NCBI RefSeq assembly: GCF_023701695.1
Contig: NZ_JAJOZC010000001.1
Coordinates: 2,604,001 to 2,668,000, forward strand
From: Streptomyces sp. RKAG290
Lineage (GTDB): Bacteria > Actinomycetota > Actinomycetes > Streptomycetales > Streptomycetaceae
Direction of reading: 5' to 3'
DNA: 64,000 bases
Below are positions 22,522-30,876 of the stretch, in pieces. The notes below the pieces were generated by a model. The model was not told the origin of the DNA. It worked only from the letters and a program-made list of their open reading frames with translations, and did not search any database. Both the position numbers and the translations under genes were made by a program. Within the stretch, counting starts at the first letter, position 1. The number at the start of each line of letters is the position of its first letter.

Positions 22522-23630
22522 ACGGAGGCCTCACGGCAGGCGCGGTAGAAGTCCTTCCAGCCGTCCCGCTCGCGCACCACGGTCTCCAGGTACTCCTGCC
22601 AGACCACCCGGTCGGCCGCCGGGTCCCGGACGACCGCGCCGAGGATGCCGGCCGCGACGTCACCGGGGCGCAGCACCCCGTCACCGAAGTGCGCGGCGAG
22701 CGCGAGGCCGTTGGTGACGACGGAGATGGCCTCGGCCGTGGACAGCGTCCCGGAAGGGGACTTGAGCTTGGTGCGGCCGTCGGTGGTGACCCCGTCGCGC
22801 AGCTCGCGGAAGACGGTGACCACGCGGCGGATCTCCGCGAGGCCGTCGGGCGCGGACGGCAGGTCGAGCGAGCGGCCGACCTGGTCGACGCGCCGGGCGA
22901 CGATGTCGACCTCCGCCTCGGGTGTCGCCGGCAGCGGCAGGACCACGGTGTTGAACCGGCGGCGCAGCGCGCTGGACAGTTCGTTGACCCCGCGGTCGCG
23001 GTCGTTGGCCGTGGCGATGACGTTGAAACCGCGGACGGCCTGCACCTCCTGGCCCAGTTCGGGCAGGGGCAGCGTCTTCTCCGACAGGATGGTGATCAGC
23101 GAGTCCTGCACATCGGCGGGGATGCGGGTGAGTTCCTCGATGCGGGCGGTCATGCCCTCGGACATGGCGCGCATCAGCGGGCTGGGGACCAGCGCCTTGC
23201 GGCTGGGGCCGTGCGCGAGCAGCTCCGCGTAATTCCACCCGTAGCGGACCGCTTCCTCGGGTGTGCCCGCCGTGCCCTGGACGAGGAGGGTCGAGTCGCC
23301 GCTGACGGCGGCGGCGAGATGCTCGGAGACCCAGGTCTTGGCGGTGCCTGGTACGCCGAGGAGCAGCAGTGCCCGGTCGGTGGCGAGCGTGGTGACGGCG
23401 ACTTCGACGAGGCGGCGCGGGCCCACGTACTTGGGTGTGATCACCGTCCCGTCCGACAGGGTGCCGCCGAGCAGATACGTGGCGACGGCCCAGGGCGACA
23501 GCAGCCAACGGGCGGGCCGCGGGCGGTCGTCGGCGGCCGCGAGTGCCTTCAGCTCGTCGGCGAAGGCGTCCTCGGCATGTGGACGCAGCGCCTCGGCGCC
23601 TGCGGTTGCGGTGGTTTCGGACACGGTCAT
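22518..23630 (-). CDS. MoxR-type AAA+ ATPase
   Basis: 370-residue AAA+ protein. Walker A is GVPGTAKTW at about residue 92, the Walker B acidic pair is IEELTRIP near 163, sensor 1 is ATANDRDRG near 207, and the arginine-containing SSALRRRFNTV follows. Family members act as hexameric ring unfoldases or chaperones. The ATG at 23630 gives MTVSETTA. It is the first gene of the minus-strand operon and diverges from the SWIM gene with a 117 bp gap, so all five genes probably share one regulatory region. The substrate is likely handed over by the VWA protein. Confidence 0.9.
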   Translation of the reverse strand: MTVSETTATAGAEALRPHAEDAFADELKALAAADDRPRPARWLLSPWAVATYLLGGTLSDGTVITPKYVGPRRLVEVAVTTLATDRALLLLGVPGTAKTWVSEHLAAAVSGDSTLLVQGTAGTPEEAVRYGWNYAELLAHGPSRKALVPSPLMRAMSEGMTARIEELTRIPADVQDSLITILSEKTLPLPELGQEVQAVRGFNVIATANDRDRGVNELSSALRRRFNTVVLPLPATPEAEVDIVARRVDQVGRSLDLPSAPDGLAEIRRVVTVFRELRDGVTTDGRTKLKSPSGTLSTAEAISVVTNGLALAAHFGDGVLRPGDVAAGILGAVVRDPAADRVVWQEYLETVVRERDGWKDFYRACREASV

Positions 23631-23747
23631 GGAACCCCCTCCAGATCGGTCGACCCGATGTGGTTCCCACGGTGCACCATGGCACTGACAATCGGCCTTC
23701 CCGCAGGTCGGAGCCGGTTGTCAGTGGTGCGGCCTACCGTCGTTCCC

Positions 23748-25235
23748 ATGCTGCTGACTGACGGGGGAGAACCCTTGCGCACCGCCGCTGCGGCGGCGCG
23801 CTGGACGGTGGAGCAGGTCCTGGCCCTGGCTCCTGACGACGCTTCACGCAAGGCGGGGAACAAGCTCGGTTCGGCCGGGCCGTGGTCGGACACCGGGTGG
23901 GACGGTCCGGGTGCGGTGTGGGGTCTGTGCCGGGGCAGCGGGAGCAAGCCGTACCGGACGGTGATCGACACCACCGGCCCCGCGTACAAGTGCAGTTGCC
24001 CCAGCCGGAAGTTCCCCTGCAAGCACGCGCTGGGCCTGTTGCTGCTCCGGGCGTCCGACGAAACGGCGGTTCCGGCCGCCGACCCGCCGGACTGGGCCGG
24101 TGAGTGGCTGGACGGCCGCCGCCGCCGCGCGGAGGCGGCGAAGGCTGAGGGGCGGCCGGACGGCGGTGGCGGTGCGGCGGCCGGGCCCGCCGATCCGGCC
24201 GCCGCCCGACGGCGGGCCGAGCGCCGGGCCGAGCGGATCGGCGGGGGTGCGCAGGAGCTGGAGCAGCGCCTGACCGACCTGGTGCGCGGCGGCCTGGCCG
24301 CGGCCGAGCAGTCGGGGTACGGGCTGTGGGAGGAGACCGCGGCCCGCATGGTCGACGCACAGGCGCCCGGTCTGGCGGGCCGGGTGCGGGAGTTGGGTGC
24401 GATCCCGGCATCAGGGCCGGGCTGGCCGGTCCGGCTGCTGGAGGAGTGCGCGCTGCTGCACCTGCTGGACACGGCCTGGCTGGGCGTCGACCGGCTGCCG
24501 GAAGCACTGGCGGCCACGGTCCGCACCCGGGTCGGGCTGACGGCTGCCGCCGAGGGCCCGCCGGTCCGTGACCACTGGCTGGTCCTCGCCCAGTACGACA
24601 CCCCCGAGGGCAAGATCGTCACCCGCCGCATCTGGCTGTACGGAAGGGAGTCGGGCCGCACCGCGCTGCTGCTGTCCTTCGGGGCCGCCGGCCGCTCCCC
24701 CGGGCAGGCCCTGCCCGTCGGCGTGACCATCGACGCCGAGCTCACGCCCTATCCCGGGTCCGGACAGCTACGGGCCGAGCTGGGCCCGCAGTTCGGGCTG
24801 CCGGCGCCGGCCGGTCCGCCTCCGCCGGGTGTCACGGTCACCGAGGCGATCGCCGCGTACGGGCGGGCCCTGAGCGACGACCCCTGGCTGGACTCCTGGC
24901 CGGTGACCCTGCGCGACGTCATACCCGTGCCGTCGCCGGACGGCTGGCAACTGATCGACGCGGAGGGTCATTCGGGCCTGCCCGTCGCCACCGCCGCGCT
25001 GTCCCGGCCCGCGCTGTGGAAGCTCGTCGCGCTCTCCGGGGGCGGCCCGCTCACCGTCTTCGGCGAATGCGGTCACCGTGGCTTCGATCCGCTCGCGACG
25101 TGGCCGGCCGCGCGCCAGGAAGGTGACGCGATGCCGATGGCGTCCGCACACACCACGGCGCACACCGAGCCGCACACCACGGCGCACCCCAGGCCGCTCA
25201 CCACCGAGTCCCTGCCGACCGTGCCGCTCATCTGA
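23748..25235 (+). CDS. SWIM zinc-finger protein
   Basis: 495 residues. A SWIM zinc-binding motif, CxCx6CxH (YKCSCPSRKFPCKHALGLLL), lies at about residues 82-97. N-terminal to it is a short domain (AAARWTVEQVLALAPDDASR); C-terminal is a long helical region with no assigned fold. SWIM domains bind DNA or proteins. ATG 23748 gives MLLTDGGEPLRT, but no Shine-Dalgarno sequence is visible; TACCGT at 23735-23740 fits a -10 box for a leaderless transcript starting on the ATG, which is an inference. The next gene starts 17 bp after its stop. Divergent partner of the MoxR operon. Confidence 0.87.
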   Translation: MLLTDGGEPLRTAAAAARWTVEQVLALAPDDASRKAGNKLGSAGPWSDTGWDGPGAVWGLCRGSGSKPYRTVIDTTGPAYKCSCPSRKFPCKHALGLLLLRASDETAVPAADPPDWAGEWLDGRRRRAEAAKAEGRPDGGGGAAAGPADPAAARRRAERRAERIGGGAQELEQRLTDLVRGGLAAAEQSGYGLWEETAARMVDAQAPGLAGRVRELGAIPASGPGWPVRLLEECALLHLLDTAWLGVDRLPEALAATVRTRVGLTAAAEGPPVRDHWLVLAQYDTPEGKIVTRRIWLYGRESGRTALLLSFGAAGRSPGQALPVGVTIDAELTPYPGSGQLRAELGPQFGLPAPAGPPPPGVTVTEAIAAYGRALSDDPWLDSWPVTLRDVIPVPSPDGWQLIDAEGHSGLPVATAALSRPALWKLVALSGGGPLTVFGECGHRGFDPLATWPAARQEGDAMPMASAHTTAHTEPHTTAHPRPLTTESLPTVPLI

Positions 25236-25252
25236 ACCCTGGAGGAGGAGCG

Positions 25253-26995
25253 ATGCCCCGTACCACCGCGCCCATGACCACGCCCACAGCCACCGGCTCC
25301 ACACCAGTGCCGGCACCCGCACCCGCGCCCGCACTCACCACCACCGGCTCCGCGCCGACACCTACACCCGCACCCGTCGACCCCACCGGCACGCTCGACG
25401 CCATGTCGTCGTGGGAGGAGCTGGTCACCTCGGCGCTGCTCGGCACGGACCGCCGCCCGCCCGGGACGGCATCCGGCGGCCCGGACGGCGCGGCAGCCGC
25501 CCTGCTGAACGCCGCCGCGCTGCACACCGTGCGGCGCCGGGCAGGCCTGCTGCCCGCACCGGCGGCCCCTCGCCCCGAACCCGCACCCGCCGACCCGCGG
25601 CCGCCCCTGCCCGAAGCCGCCCGGAGACGGCTGGACCGGCTGCTCGCGGACCGGGCGGCACCCAGCGGTTCCGGCGGCCGGCGCGGCACGGCACCCGATC
25701 TGACGGAGCTGATCCCGCAGTGGCTGACCACCGCCGGTGTGCACGGCTACCGGGCGCCGGACGCCGCGCTGCCCGCCCTGCTGGACGCGGCCCGGTCGCG
25801 GACCGATCTGCGGCCGCAGGCACTGGCGTTCGCCGGACCGCGCGGGCTGTGGCTCGCCGGGCTGAACCCCGAGTGGAAGTTCGCGCTGCGCGGTGCGTCC
25901 GGCACCTCGCTGCTGCCCGATGTGACCGACCCGGAAGCGGTGCGCCGGTTGTGGGAGGAGGGTCTGTTCGCCGAACGGGTCGCCCTGCTCGCGGCCGTAC
26001 GGGCGCATGAGGCCGGCGCCGCGCTCGCCCTGCTCGCCACCACCTGGTCCACGGAGCGGGCCGAGGACCGGCTGATGTTCGCCGACTCCCTGCGCACCGG
26101 GCTCTCCGGCGCCGATGAGGACTTCCTGGAACGCGCCCTCGCCGACCGCAGCCGCAATGTCCGTGCGACGGCGGCCGAGTTGCTCTCCGCGCTTCCCGGA
26201 TCGGCGCTCGCCGGGCGGATGGCGGCCCGCGCCCTGTCCTGCGTGAGCCCGGGTCTGACCGGCACCGAACCGTTCGTGACCGTGGAGGCCCCACACGAAT
26301 GCGATACGGCGATGCAACGGGACGGCGTCGTGGCGCTCCCGCCGTCCGGGCGGGGTGAACGGTCTTGGTGGCTGGGCCAGTTGGTGGAGGCATCCCCGCT
26401 CGGCGTCTGGCCGGCCCGGTTCGGCGGCCGCGGTGCGCGGGAGATCGTCGCGCTGCCCGTGGCCGACGGCTGGACCGAGGAACTGCATGCCGCCTGGTGC
26501 CGGGCCGCCGTCCGGCAGCGGGACCCGGAATGGGCCCGGGCCCTGCTCGGCGCCCCCTCCACGCCCCCGTCGAACGGGCCGGGTACCGCGTCACTCGCCG
26601 AGCGGTCGAAGCTTCTGATCGTGCTGCCCGCCGCCGAACGGGCCGGCTGGGTAGCCGAGTTCATCGCGGCCCACGGCCTGTCGGAGGCCTTTCAGCTGCT
26701 GGGGGTCTGCCCGGTCCCCTGGGCGGAGCCGCTCGGCAGGTCCGTCGTCGACGCGCTCGACATCGCCCGGGACGCGGGGAGCTATCCGTGGAGCTTCAGT
26801 GGGGTGATGGGCCTCGCCGAACGCTGCCTGAATCCGGCCGAGGCGGACCGCCTGGAGGTCCTCACCACGACTCCCGACGAACCCGCGGACGCGTCGCCCG
26901 GAGCGAACGGCTACTGGTCGGAGGCGTTCCAGCGCCTGGTCTCCACCCTGCGGCTGCGCGCGACGATGGACGCGGAGCTGACACCGGACCGGTAG
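25253..26995 (+). CDS. DUF5691 family protein
   Basis: 580 residues. A Thr/Ala/Pro-rich start (about 1-48) leads into MSSWEELVTSALLGTDRRPP, characteristic of DUF5691. A long helical-repeat-like region follows (WEEGLFAERVALLAAVRAHE, RSRNVRATAAELLSALPGS, NPEWKFA), ending in repeats such as FAGPRGLWLAGLN earlier. HEAT-like packing is inferred, not shown. GGAGGAGGAG stands directly before ATG 25253. Co-transcribed with the SWIM gene. In other genomes, as I recall, DUF5691, SWIM, MoxR, DUF5682 and VWA genes occur together, which supports a common machine. Confidence 0.82.
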   Translation: MPRTTAPMTTPTATGSTPVPAPAPAPALTTTGSAPTPTPAPVDPTGTLDAMSSWEELVTSALLGTDRRPPGTASGGPDGAAAALLNAAALHTVRRRAGLLPAPAAPRPEPAPADPRPPLPEAARRRLDRLLADRAAPSGSGGRRGTAPDLTELIPQWLTTAGVHGYRAPDAALPALLDAARSRTDLRPQALAFAGPRGLWLAGLNPEWKFALRGASGTSLLPDVTDPEAVRRLWEEGLFAERVALLAAVRAHEAGAALALLATTWSTERAEDRLMFADSLRTGLSGADEDFLERALADRSRNVRATAAELLSALPGSALAGRMAARALSCVSPGLTGTEPFVTVEAPHECDTAMQRDGVVALPPSGRGERSWWLGQLVEASPLGVWPARFGGRGAREIVALPVADGWTEELHAAWCRAAVRQRDPEWARALLGAPSTPPSNGPGTASLAERSKLLIVLPAAERAGWVAEFIAAHGLSEAFQLLGVCPVPWAEPLGRSVVDALDIARDAGSYPWSFSGVMGLAERCLNPAEADRLEVLTTTPDEPADASPGANGYWSEAFQRLVSTLRLRATMDAELTPDR

Positions 26996-27124
26996 GACGG
27001 GCGCGCCCGTCACCGCGCGACGGCCTCACCCCGTGGCCGGCCAGGCCCGGCCGCCCGGCCCGGCTACCCAACCCGGGCTGGGCCGGGCGCATCGACCGGC
27101 ACGCCCACCCACCCCGAACAGCAG

Positions 27125-27263
27125 GACATGGCGCCACCTCGAAGACAGGACATGGCGGCACCTCGAACCGGGCGCCGCCACCTCGGACCGCGCCACCTCG
27201 AACCGGGCGCCGTCCCGGAAACCCGAACACCCGGACACCCGGGCCCGGACACCCCGGGCCCGT
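27125..27263. repeat. Short direct repeats and hairpin after the DUF5691 gene
   Basis: CACCTCGAACCGGGCGCCG occurs at 27159-27177 and 27194-27212, with two degenerate CACCTCG copies between and before them and AGGACATGGCG twice (27123 and 27148). A GC-rich hairpin (CCGGGCCCGG, ACACC, CCGGGCCCG) near 27235-27263 may terminate the convergent transcripts. Noncoding. Confidence 0.6.
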
Positions 27264-27288
27264 CCGCACTCCCTGGCCGGCGGTGGGT

Positions 27289-27702
27289 TCAGGCTCCCGC
27301 CGGCTGACGGACGTGGGTGTTGACCCAGTCGACGATCTCGACCGTCGTCGCACCCGGGGTGAAGATCTCCGCGACGCCCTGCTCCTTCAGCGGTGCGATG
27401 TCCGCCTCCGGGATGATGCCGCCGCCGAAGACCTTGATGTCCTCCGCCTCGCGCTCCTTGAGCAGAGCGATCACCTTCGCGAAGAGCGTGTTGTGCGCGC
27501 CGGAGAGGATCGAGAGGCCGATCGCGTCGGCGTCCTCCTGGATCGCGGTGTCCACGATCTGCTCCGGCGTCTGGTGGAGCCCGGTGTAGATGACCTCCAT
27601 ACCGGCGTCGCGCAGCGCCCGCGCGATCACCTTGGCCCCGCGGTCATGGCCGTCGAGGCCCGGCTTGGCCACCACCACACGGATCGGACCGGTCACACCC
27701 AT
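27289..27702 (-). CDS. icmB: Cobalamin-binding small subunit of an acyl-CoA mutase (IcmB-like)
   Basis: 137-residue stand-alone B12-binding domain. The Co-coordinating DxHxxG motif is DGHDRG at about residues 18-23; [13 protein letters not shown] and [12 protein letters not shown] line the dimethylbenzimidazole tail pocket. ATG 27702 has GGAGG five bases upstream; an in-frame GTG 12 bp earlier lacks a site. Length and position match S. coelicolor SCO4800, which I recall as the small subunit of isobutyryl-CoA mutase (isobutyryl-CoA to n-butyryl-CoA, linking valine degradation and polyketide starters). The large subunit is not in this window. A role with another methylmalonyl-type mutase cannot be excluded. 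Confidence 0.85.
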   Translation of the reverse strand: MGVTGPIRVVVAKPGLDGHDRGAKVIARALRDAGMEVIYTGLHQTPEQIVDTAIQEDADAIGLSILSGAHNTLFAKVIALLKEREAEDIKVFGGGIIPEADIAPLKEQGVAEIFTPGATTVEIVDWVNTHVRQPAGA

Positions 27703-28103
27703 CACTGCCTCCACATGCGTCTCCCGTGCCTGAAGGGCCGGGGATGTGAACGAACGTTATCGACAGCATCCCGCAAGCCGCTGTTTCGCGGTGGACCGGG
27801 AGGGGGAAATCACACGTGGGACATGTTCACCGGGCACCGTCTCCCGCAGCATGCGGCACTCCAGCCGTGCGGGACCGGCCGCCAGGGGAGCCGCACGAGG
27901 TCGTCGTACCACCGCGCCGTCAGCCGCACGGCACGGTGGTACGGCTCACCGACCGCCCGCCGGCCGTCACCGCAGGTGACCGGAGGCGCGGCGAGCGGCG
28001 GGTCCCGGTCGGTGACAGGCCGCCCGGACCTCCGACACGGCGCCCCATGAGGGCATACGGGACAGGAGCCGCCTCACCCGGGTGCCGGAGCAGGAGGTCG
28101 ACC
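27703..28103. other. Divergent intergenic region, icmB / lipase
   Basis: 401 bp. Open frames run through it, but their composition and start sites do not support a gene. It should hold the icmB promoter (minus strand) and the lipase promoter. I see no clear regulatory dyad. Confidence 0.4.
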
Positions 28104-28964
28104 ATGATGGCCCTGCCCTTTCTTCCTCTACTGCTGCGCCGGTCGCTCCTGCGCACCACCTGGCTGCCGTCCGCCCTGCTGAGAGCGACCGCTCTGGAGC
28201 TGGTGGTGCTCGCCGGACACGCACTGCTGTACCCCACCGGCATCACCGGCGAGCGCAACACCACGCCACGCCCGGCCGACCCGGCCCCCGCTCCGGCCGG
28301 GACCGCCACGCTGCCCGCCGTGCGCCCCGACCGGCCGCCCGTCGTGCTCCTGCACGGCTTCATCGACAACCGCTCCGTATTCGTCCTGCTGCGCCGCTCC
28401 CTCGCCCGGCACGGCTGGCGCCATCTGGAGTCGCTCAACTACTCCCCGCTGACCTGCGACATCCGGACGGCCGCCGAGTTGCTCGGCCGGCACGTCGAGG
28501 AGATCTGCGCCCGCACCGGACATCGCGAGATCGACATCGTGGGGCACAGCCTGGGCGGCCTGATAGCGCGCTACTACGTACAACGGCTGGGCGGTGACCA
28601 GCGGGTGCGCACCCTGGTCACTCTCGGCACCCCGCACGCCGGCACCTCCGCCGCGCCCCTGGCCAGCGCGCACCCGATCGTGCGTCAGATGCGCAGCGGC
28701 TCGGCCCCGATCGAGGAGCTGCGCCTGCCCGCCCCCGGCTGCCGCACCCGCTTCGTCAGCTTCTGGAGCGAGCTGGACCAGGTGATCGTCCCGGCCGAGG
28801 CGGGCTGCATCGTCCACCCGGACCTCGACGTGACGAACGTCCGCGTCAGCGGGATCGGCCATCTCGCGCTGCCCGTACACCCGGCCGTGGCCGCCGGAGT
28901 CCGTCAGGCGCTCGACGCGCAGGAGCCGGCCCGCGGGACCGCCGGCGCCGCATCCGTGGCCTGA
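28104..28964 (+). CDS. Secreted or membrane-associated lipase / alpha-beta hydrolase
   Basis: 286 residues. A hydrophobic N-terminus with several Arg and Leu (MMALPFLPLLLRRSLLRTTW, then ALELVVLAGHALLY) suggests membrane association or an odd signal. The hydrolase domain has the oxyanion strand VVLLHGFIDNRS near residue 86, nucleophile GHSLGG near 151, an Asp in SELDQVIVP near 229 and His in GIGHLALPVHP near 252. This spacing is that of triacylglycerol lipases or PGAP1-like esterases. GGAGG lies six bases before ATG 28104. Single gene; substrate unknown. Confidence 0.85.
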   Translation: MMALPFLPLLLRRSLLRTTWLPSALLRATALELVVLAGHALLYPTGITGERNTTPRPADPAPAPAGTATLPAVRPDRPPVVLLHGFIDNRSVFVLLRRSLARHGWRHLESLNYSPLTCDIRTAAELLGRHVEEICARTGHREIDIVGHSLGGLIARYYVQRLGGDQRVRTLVTLGTPHAGTSAAPLASAHPIVRQMRSGSAPIEELRLPAPGCRTRFVSFWSELDQVIVPAEAGCIVHPDLDVTNVRVSGIGHLALPVHPAVAAGVRQALDAQEPARGTAGAASVA

Positions 28965-29119
28965 GCCCGGCGGGGTTCCGGGGCCGTCGGCCGCCCCGTC
29001 AACACCGCACGGTGCCCCACAAATAGAACGGGTTTCGAACATAGAGCCAAGGCTGTGTGAGCAGCTCGTCGAAAGACGGCCGATTGCCCGTTTCCTGAGT
29101 GCCCGGGAGCCGTGGAAGA

Positions 29120-29149
29120 TTGTCGGCGTCGCATACCGCCGGGTACAGT
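29120..29149 (+). promoter_or_regulatory. Probable HrdB-type promoter of the M23 peptidase gene
   Basis: TTGTCG (29120-29125) and TACAGT (29144-29149) are spaced by 18 bp and lie about 80 bp before the GTG start. Both fit vegetative sigma consensus (TTGACA, TANNNT) reasonably well. Confidence 0.55.
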
Positions 29150-29227
29150 CGCGGCCACTGCTTAGCCCCCGGAGTCCCCCACCGGTCCCCGGACACAGGT
29201 CCTGCTGCCGAGGCGAGAGAGAAGTTG

Positions 29228-30829
29228 GTGAACGACCAGCACCCCCACGCCGGGTACGCCGGATACGACGGCCAGTCCCAGGGCAGTTTCGACAGCGACC
29301 CGCTCTTCGGCTCCCTCCCCGGCAGCTACGACGGCTCGTACGACACCACGCAGGGCTACGCCGCCCCCTACGACGGCGGACAGGCCGGATACAGCGGCCA
29401 GTACGACTCCGGCCAGTGGGACACGGGCGCACACCTGACCGCCGGTTACGGCCACCCCGCCGACGGCACGGACTACACCGCCCAGCCTCAGCAGCATCCC
29501 CAGTACGACGCGGCACCGCAGTACGACTCCACCGCTTACGCGCTACCGGTCGACGGCTACGGCGCGAACATCCCGGCGCAGGGCGGCGACCCGGGCTCGT
29601 CCGGCCAGTGGGACACCACCGGCTGGTACCCGAACGGCCAGTGGGCGGGCACCGGCACGGCGGGATTCGACACCGGCGCGTACGACGCGACCGCCTGGAA
29701 CACCGGCGCCACGCCCGAGCACGGACAGCAAACGCCGCAAACCGCGCCGGTATCGTACGAAGCCGAACAGACGACGCAGCATCCGTACGAGACGTATGAG
29801 TCCCACGAGGCCTACGAGACGTACGAGTCCTACGAAGGACACCCCCAAGCCGACGGGCAGGGCCACTCCCAGGACGAGGCGCACGGCCACGAGCAGGCCT
29901 CCTACGATCCGTACGAGCCCTACCGGACCGCCGAGTTCAGTCTCCCGCAGCTGGACCTCGACGTGGAGGGCCCCGAAGCCGGCGCGGACGACGCGGCCAC
30001 CGGCCACGAGGCCGCGGCCCAGGACCCGGCCCCGGCCGCCGCGCACCGGCCCGCGGGCCGCCAGGTCTCCCGCGGTGGCGGCAGCCGCAGCCGCAGGCGT
30101 TCCCCGGCCAAGCGATCCGCCCTCCTCACCGTCGCCGTCCCCTCCGCCTGCGTGATGAGCGTGGCCGGCATCGCCGCCGCCTCCGTGGGCGGAATCGGCG
30201 GCGGCGAGGAGACGAAGGACGACACCACGTCGATGGCGGCCGCCGACCCCGGCACGGTCGAGCCGGTCGCCGCCAACAACAAGCTGGACACCCAGCTCGC
30301 CAACCTCAGCGCCGACGCGGAGAACTTCGCCGACCGCGCCAGCCGTACCCAGGAGCGCATCGACCTGAAGGAACGGCAGGACGCGGCGAAGAAGAAGCGC
30401 GAGGCGGAGGCCGCCCGCAAGGAGGCCCTGCGCCCCAAGTACGTCATGCCGGTCAAGCAGCACGGCCTCAGCGCGTACTTCGGGCAGGCGGGCGTCAACT
30501 GGATGTCCGTGCACACGGGCATCGACTTCCCCGTCCAGTACGGCACCCCGGTGATGGCCGCGACCGACGGCACCGTCCGGACGCAGTACAACACCGCGTA
30601 CGGGAACATGGCCATCGTCACCATGGCCGACGGCACCGAGACCTGGTACTGCCACCTCAGCAGCACCAGGATCCGCTCGGGCTCGGTCAAGGCCGGAGAC
30701 GTCATCGCGTACTCCGGCAACTCCGGCAACTCCACCGGCCCGCACATGCACTTCGAGGTGCGGCCCGGCGGCGGCGCGGCCATCGACCCGCTGCCGTGGC
30801 TCCGCAGCCACGACGTCGACCCGACCTGA
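29228..30829 (+). CDS. M23 family metalloendopeptidase with long Tyr/Gly-rich N-terminal region
   Basis: 533 residues. The first ~270 are low-complexity, rich in Tyr, Gly, Gln, Asp and later Glu (many YD, YG and YES units). One hydrophobic segment (LLTVAVPSACVMSVAGIAAA, about 302-321) then a Lys/Glu/Ala coiled coil (about 355-405) precede the C-terminal M23 domain. That domain has HTGID (zinc His and Asp) near 435 and HMHFEV (zinc HxH) near 507. Family members cut peptidoglycan cross-links. The basic SRSRRRSPAKR before the hydrophobic stretch suggests a type II membrane anchor with the enzyme outside. GTG 29228 has GAGAGAGAAG upstream; the TTG just before it is a possible alternative. Confidence 0.88.
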   Translation: MNDQHPHAGYAGYDGQSQGSFDSDPLFGSLPGSYDGSYDTTQGYAAPYDGGQAGYSGQYDSGQWDTGAHLTAGYGHPADGTDYTAQPQQHPQYDAAPQYDSTAYALPVDGYGANIPAQGGDPGSSGQWDTTGWYPNGQWAGTGTAGFDTGAYDATAWNTGATPEHGQQTPQTAPVSYEAEQTTQHPYETYESHEAYETYESYEGHPQADGQGHSQDEAHGHEQASYDPYEPYRTAEFSLPQLDLDVEGPEAGADDAATGHEAAAQDPAPAAAHRPAGRQVSRGGGSRSRRRSPAKRSALLTVAVPSACVMSVAGIAAASVGGIGGGEETKDDTTSMAAADPGTVEPVAANNKLDTQLANLSADAENFADRASRTQERIDLKERQDAAKKKREAEAARKEALRPKYVMPVKQHGLSAYFGQAGVNWMSVHTGIDFPVQYGTPVMAATDGTVRTQYNTAYGNMAIVTMADGTETWYCHLSSTRIRSGSVKAGDVIAYSGNSGNSTGPHMHFEVRPGGGAAIDPLPWLRSHDVDPT

Positions 30830-30830
30830 G

Positions 30831-30868
30831 CCGGCGATCGGACAGCAGTTGCCGTCCGATCCGGCCGG
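30831..30868. terminator. Hairpin between the M23 gene and pcrA
   Basis: GATCGGAC (30836-30843), a 10-base loop, and GTCCGATC (30854-30861), extended by flanking CCGGC/GCCGG pairs. It lies between the two convergent stops. Confidence 0.75.
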
Positions 30869-30876
30869 CCCCGGCG

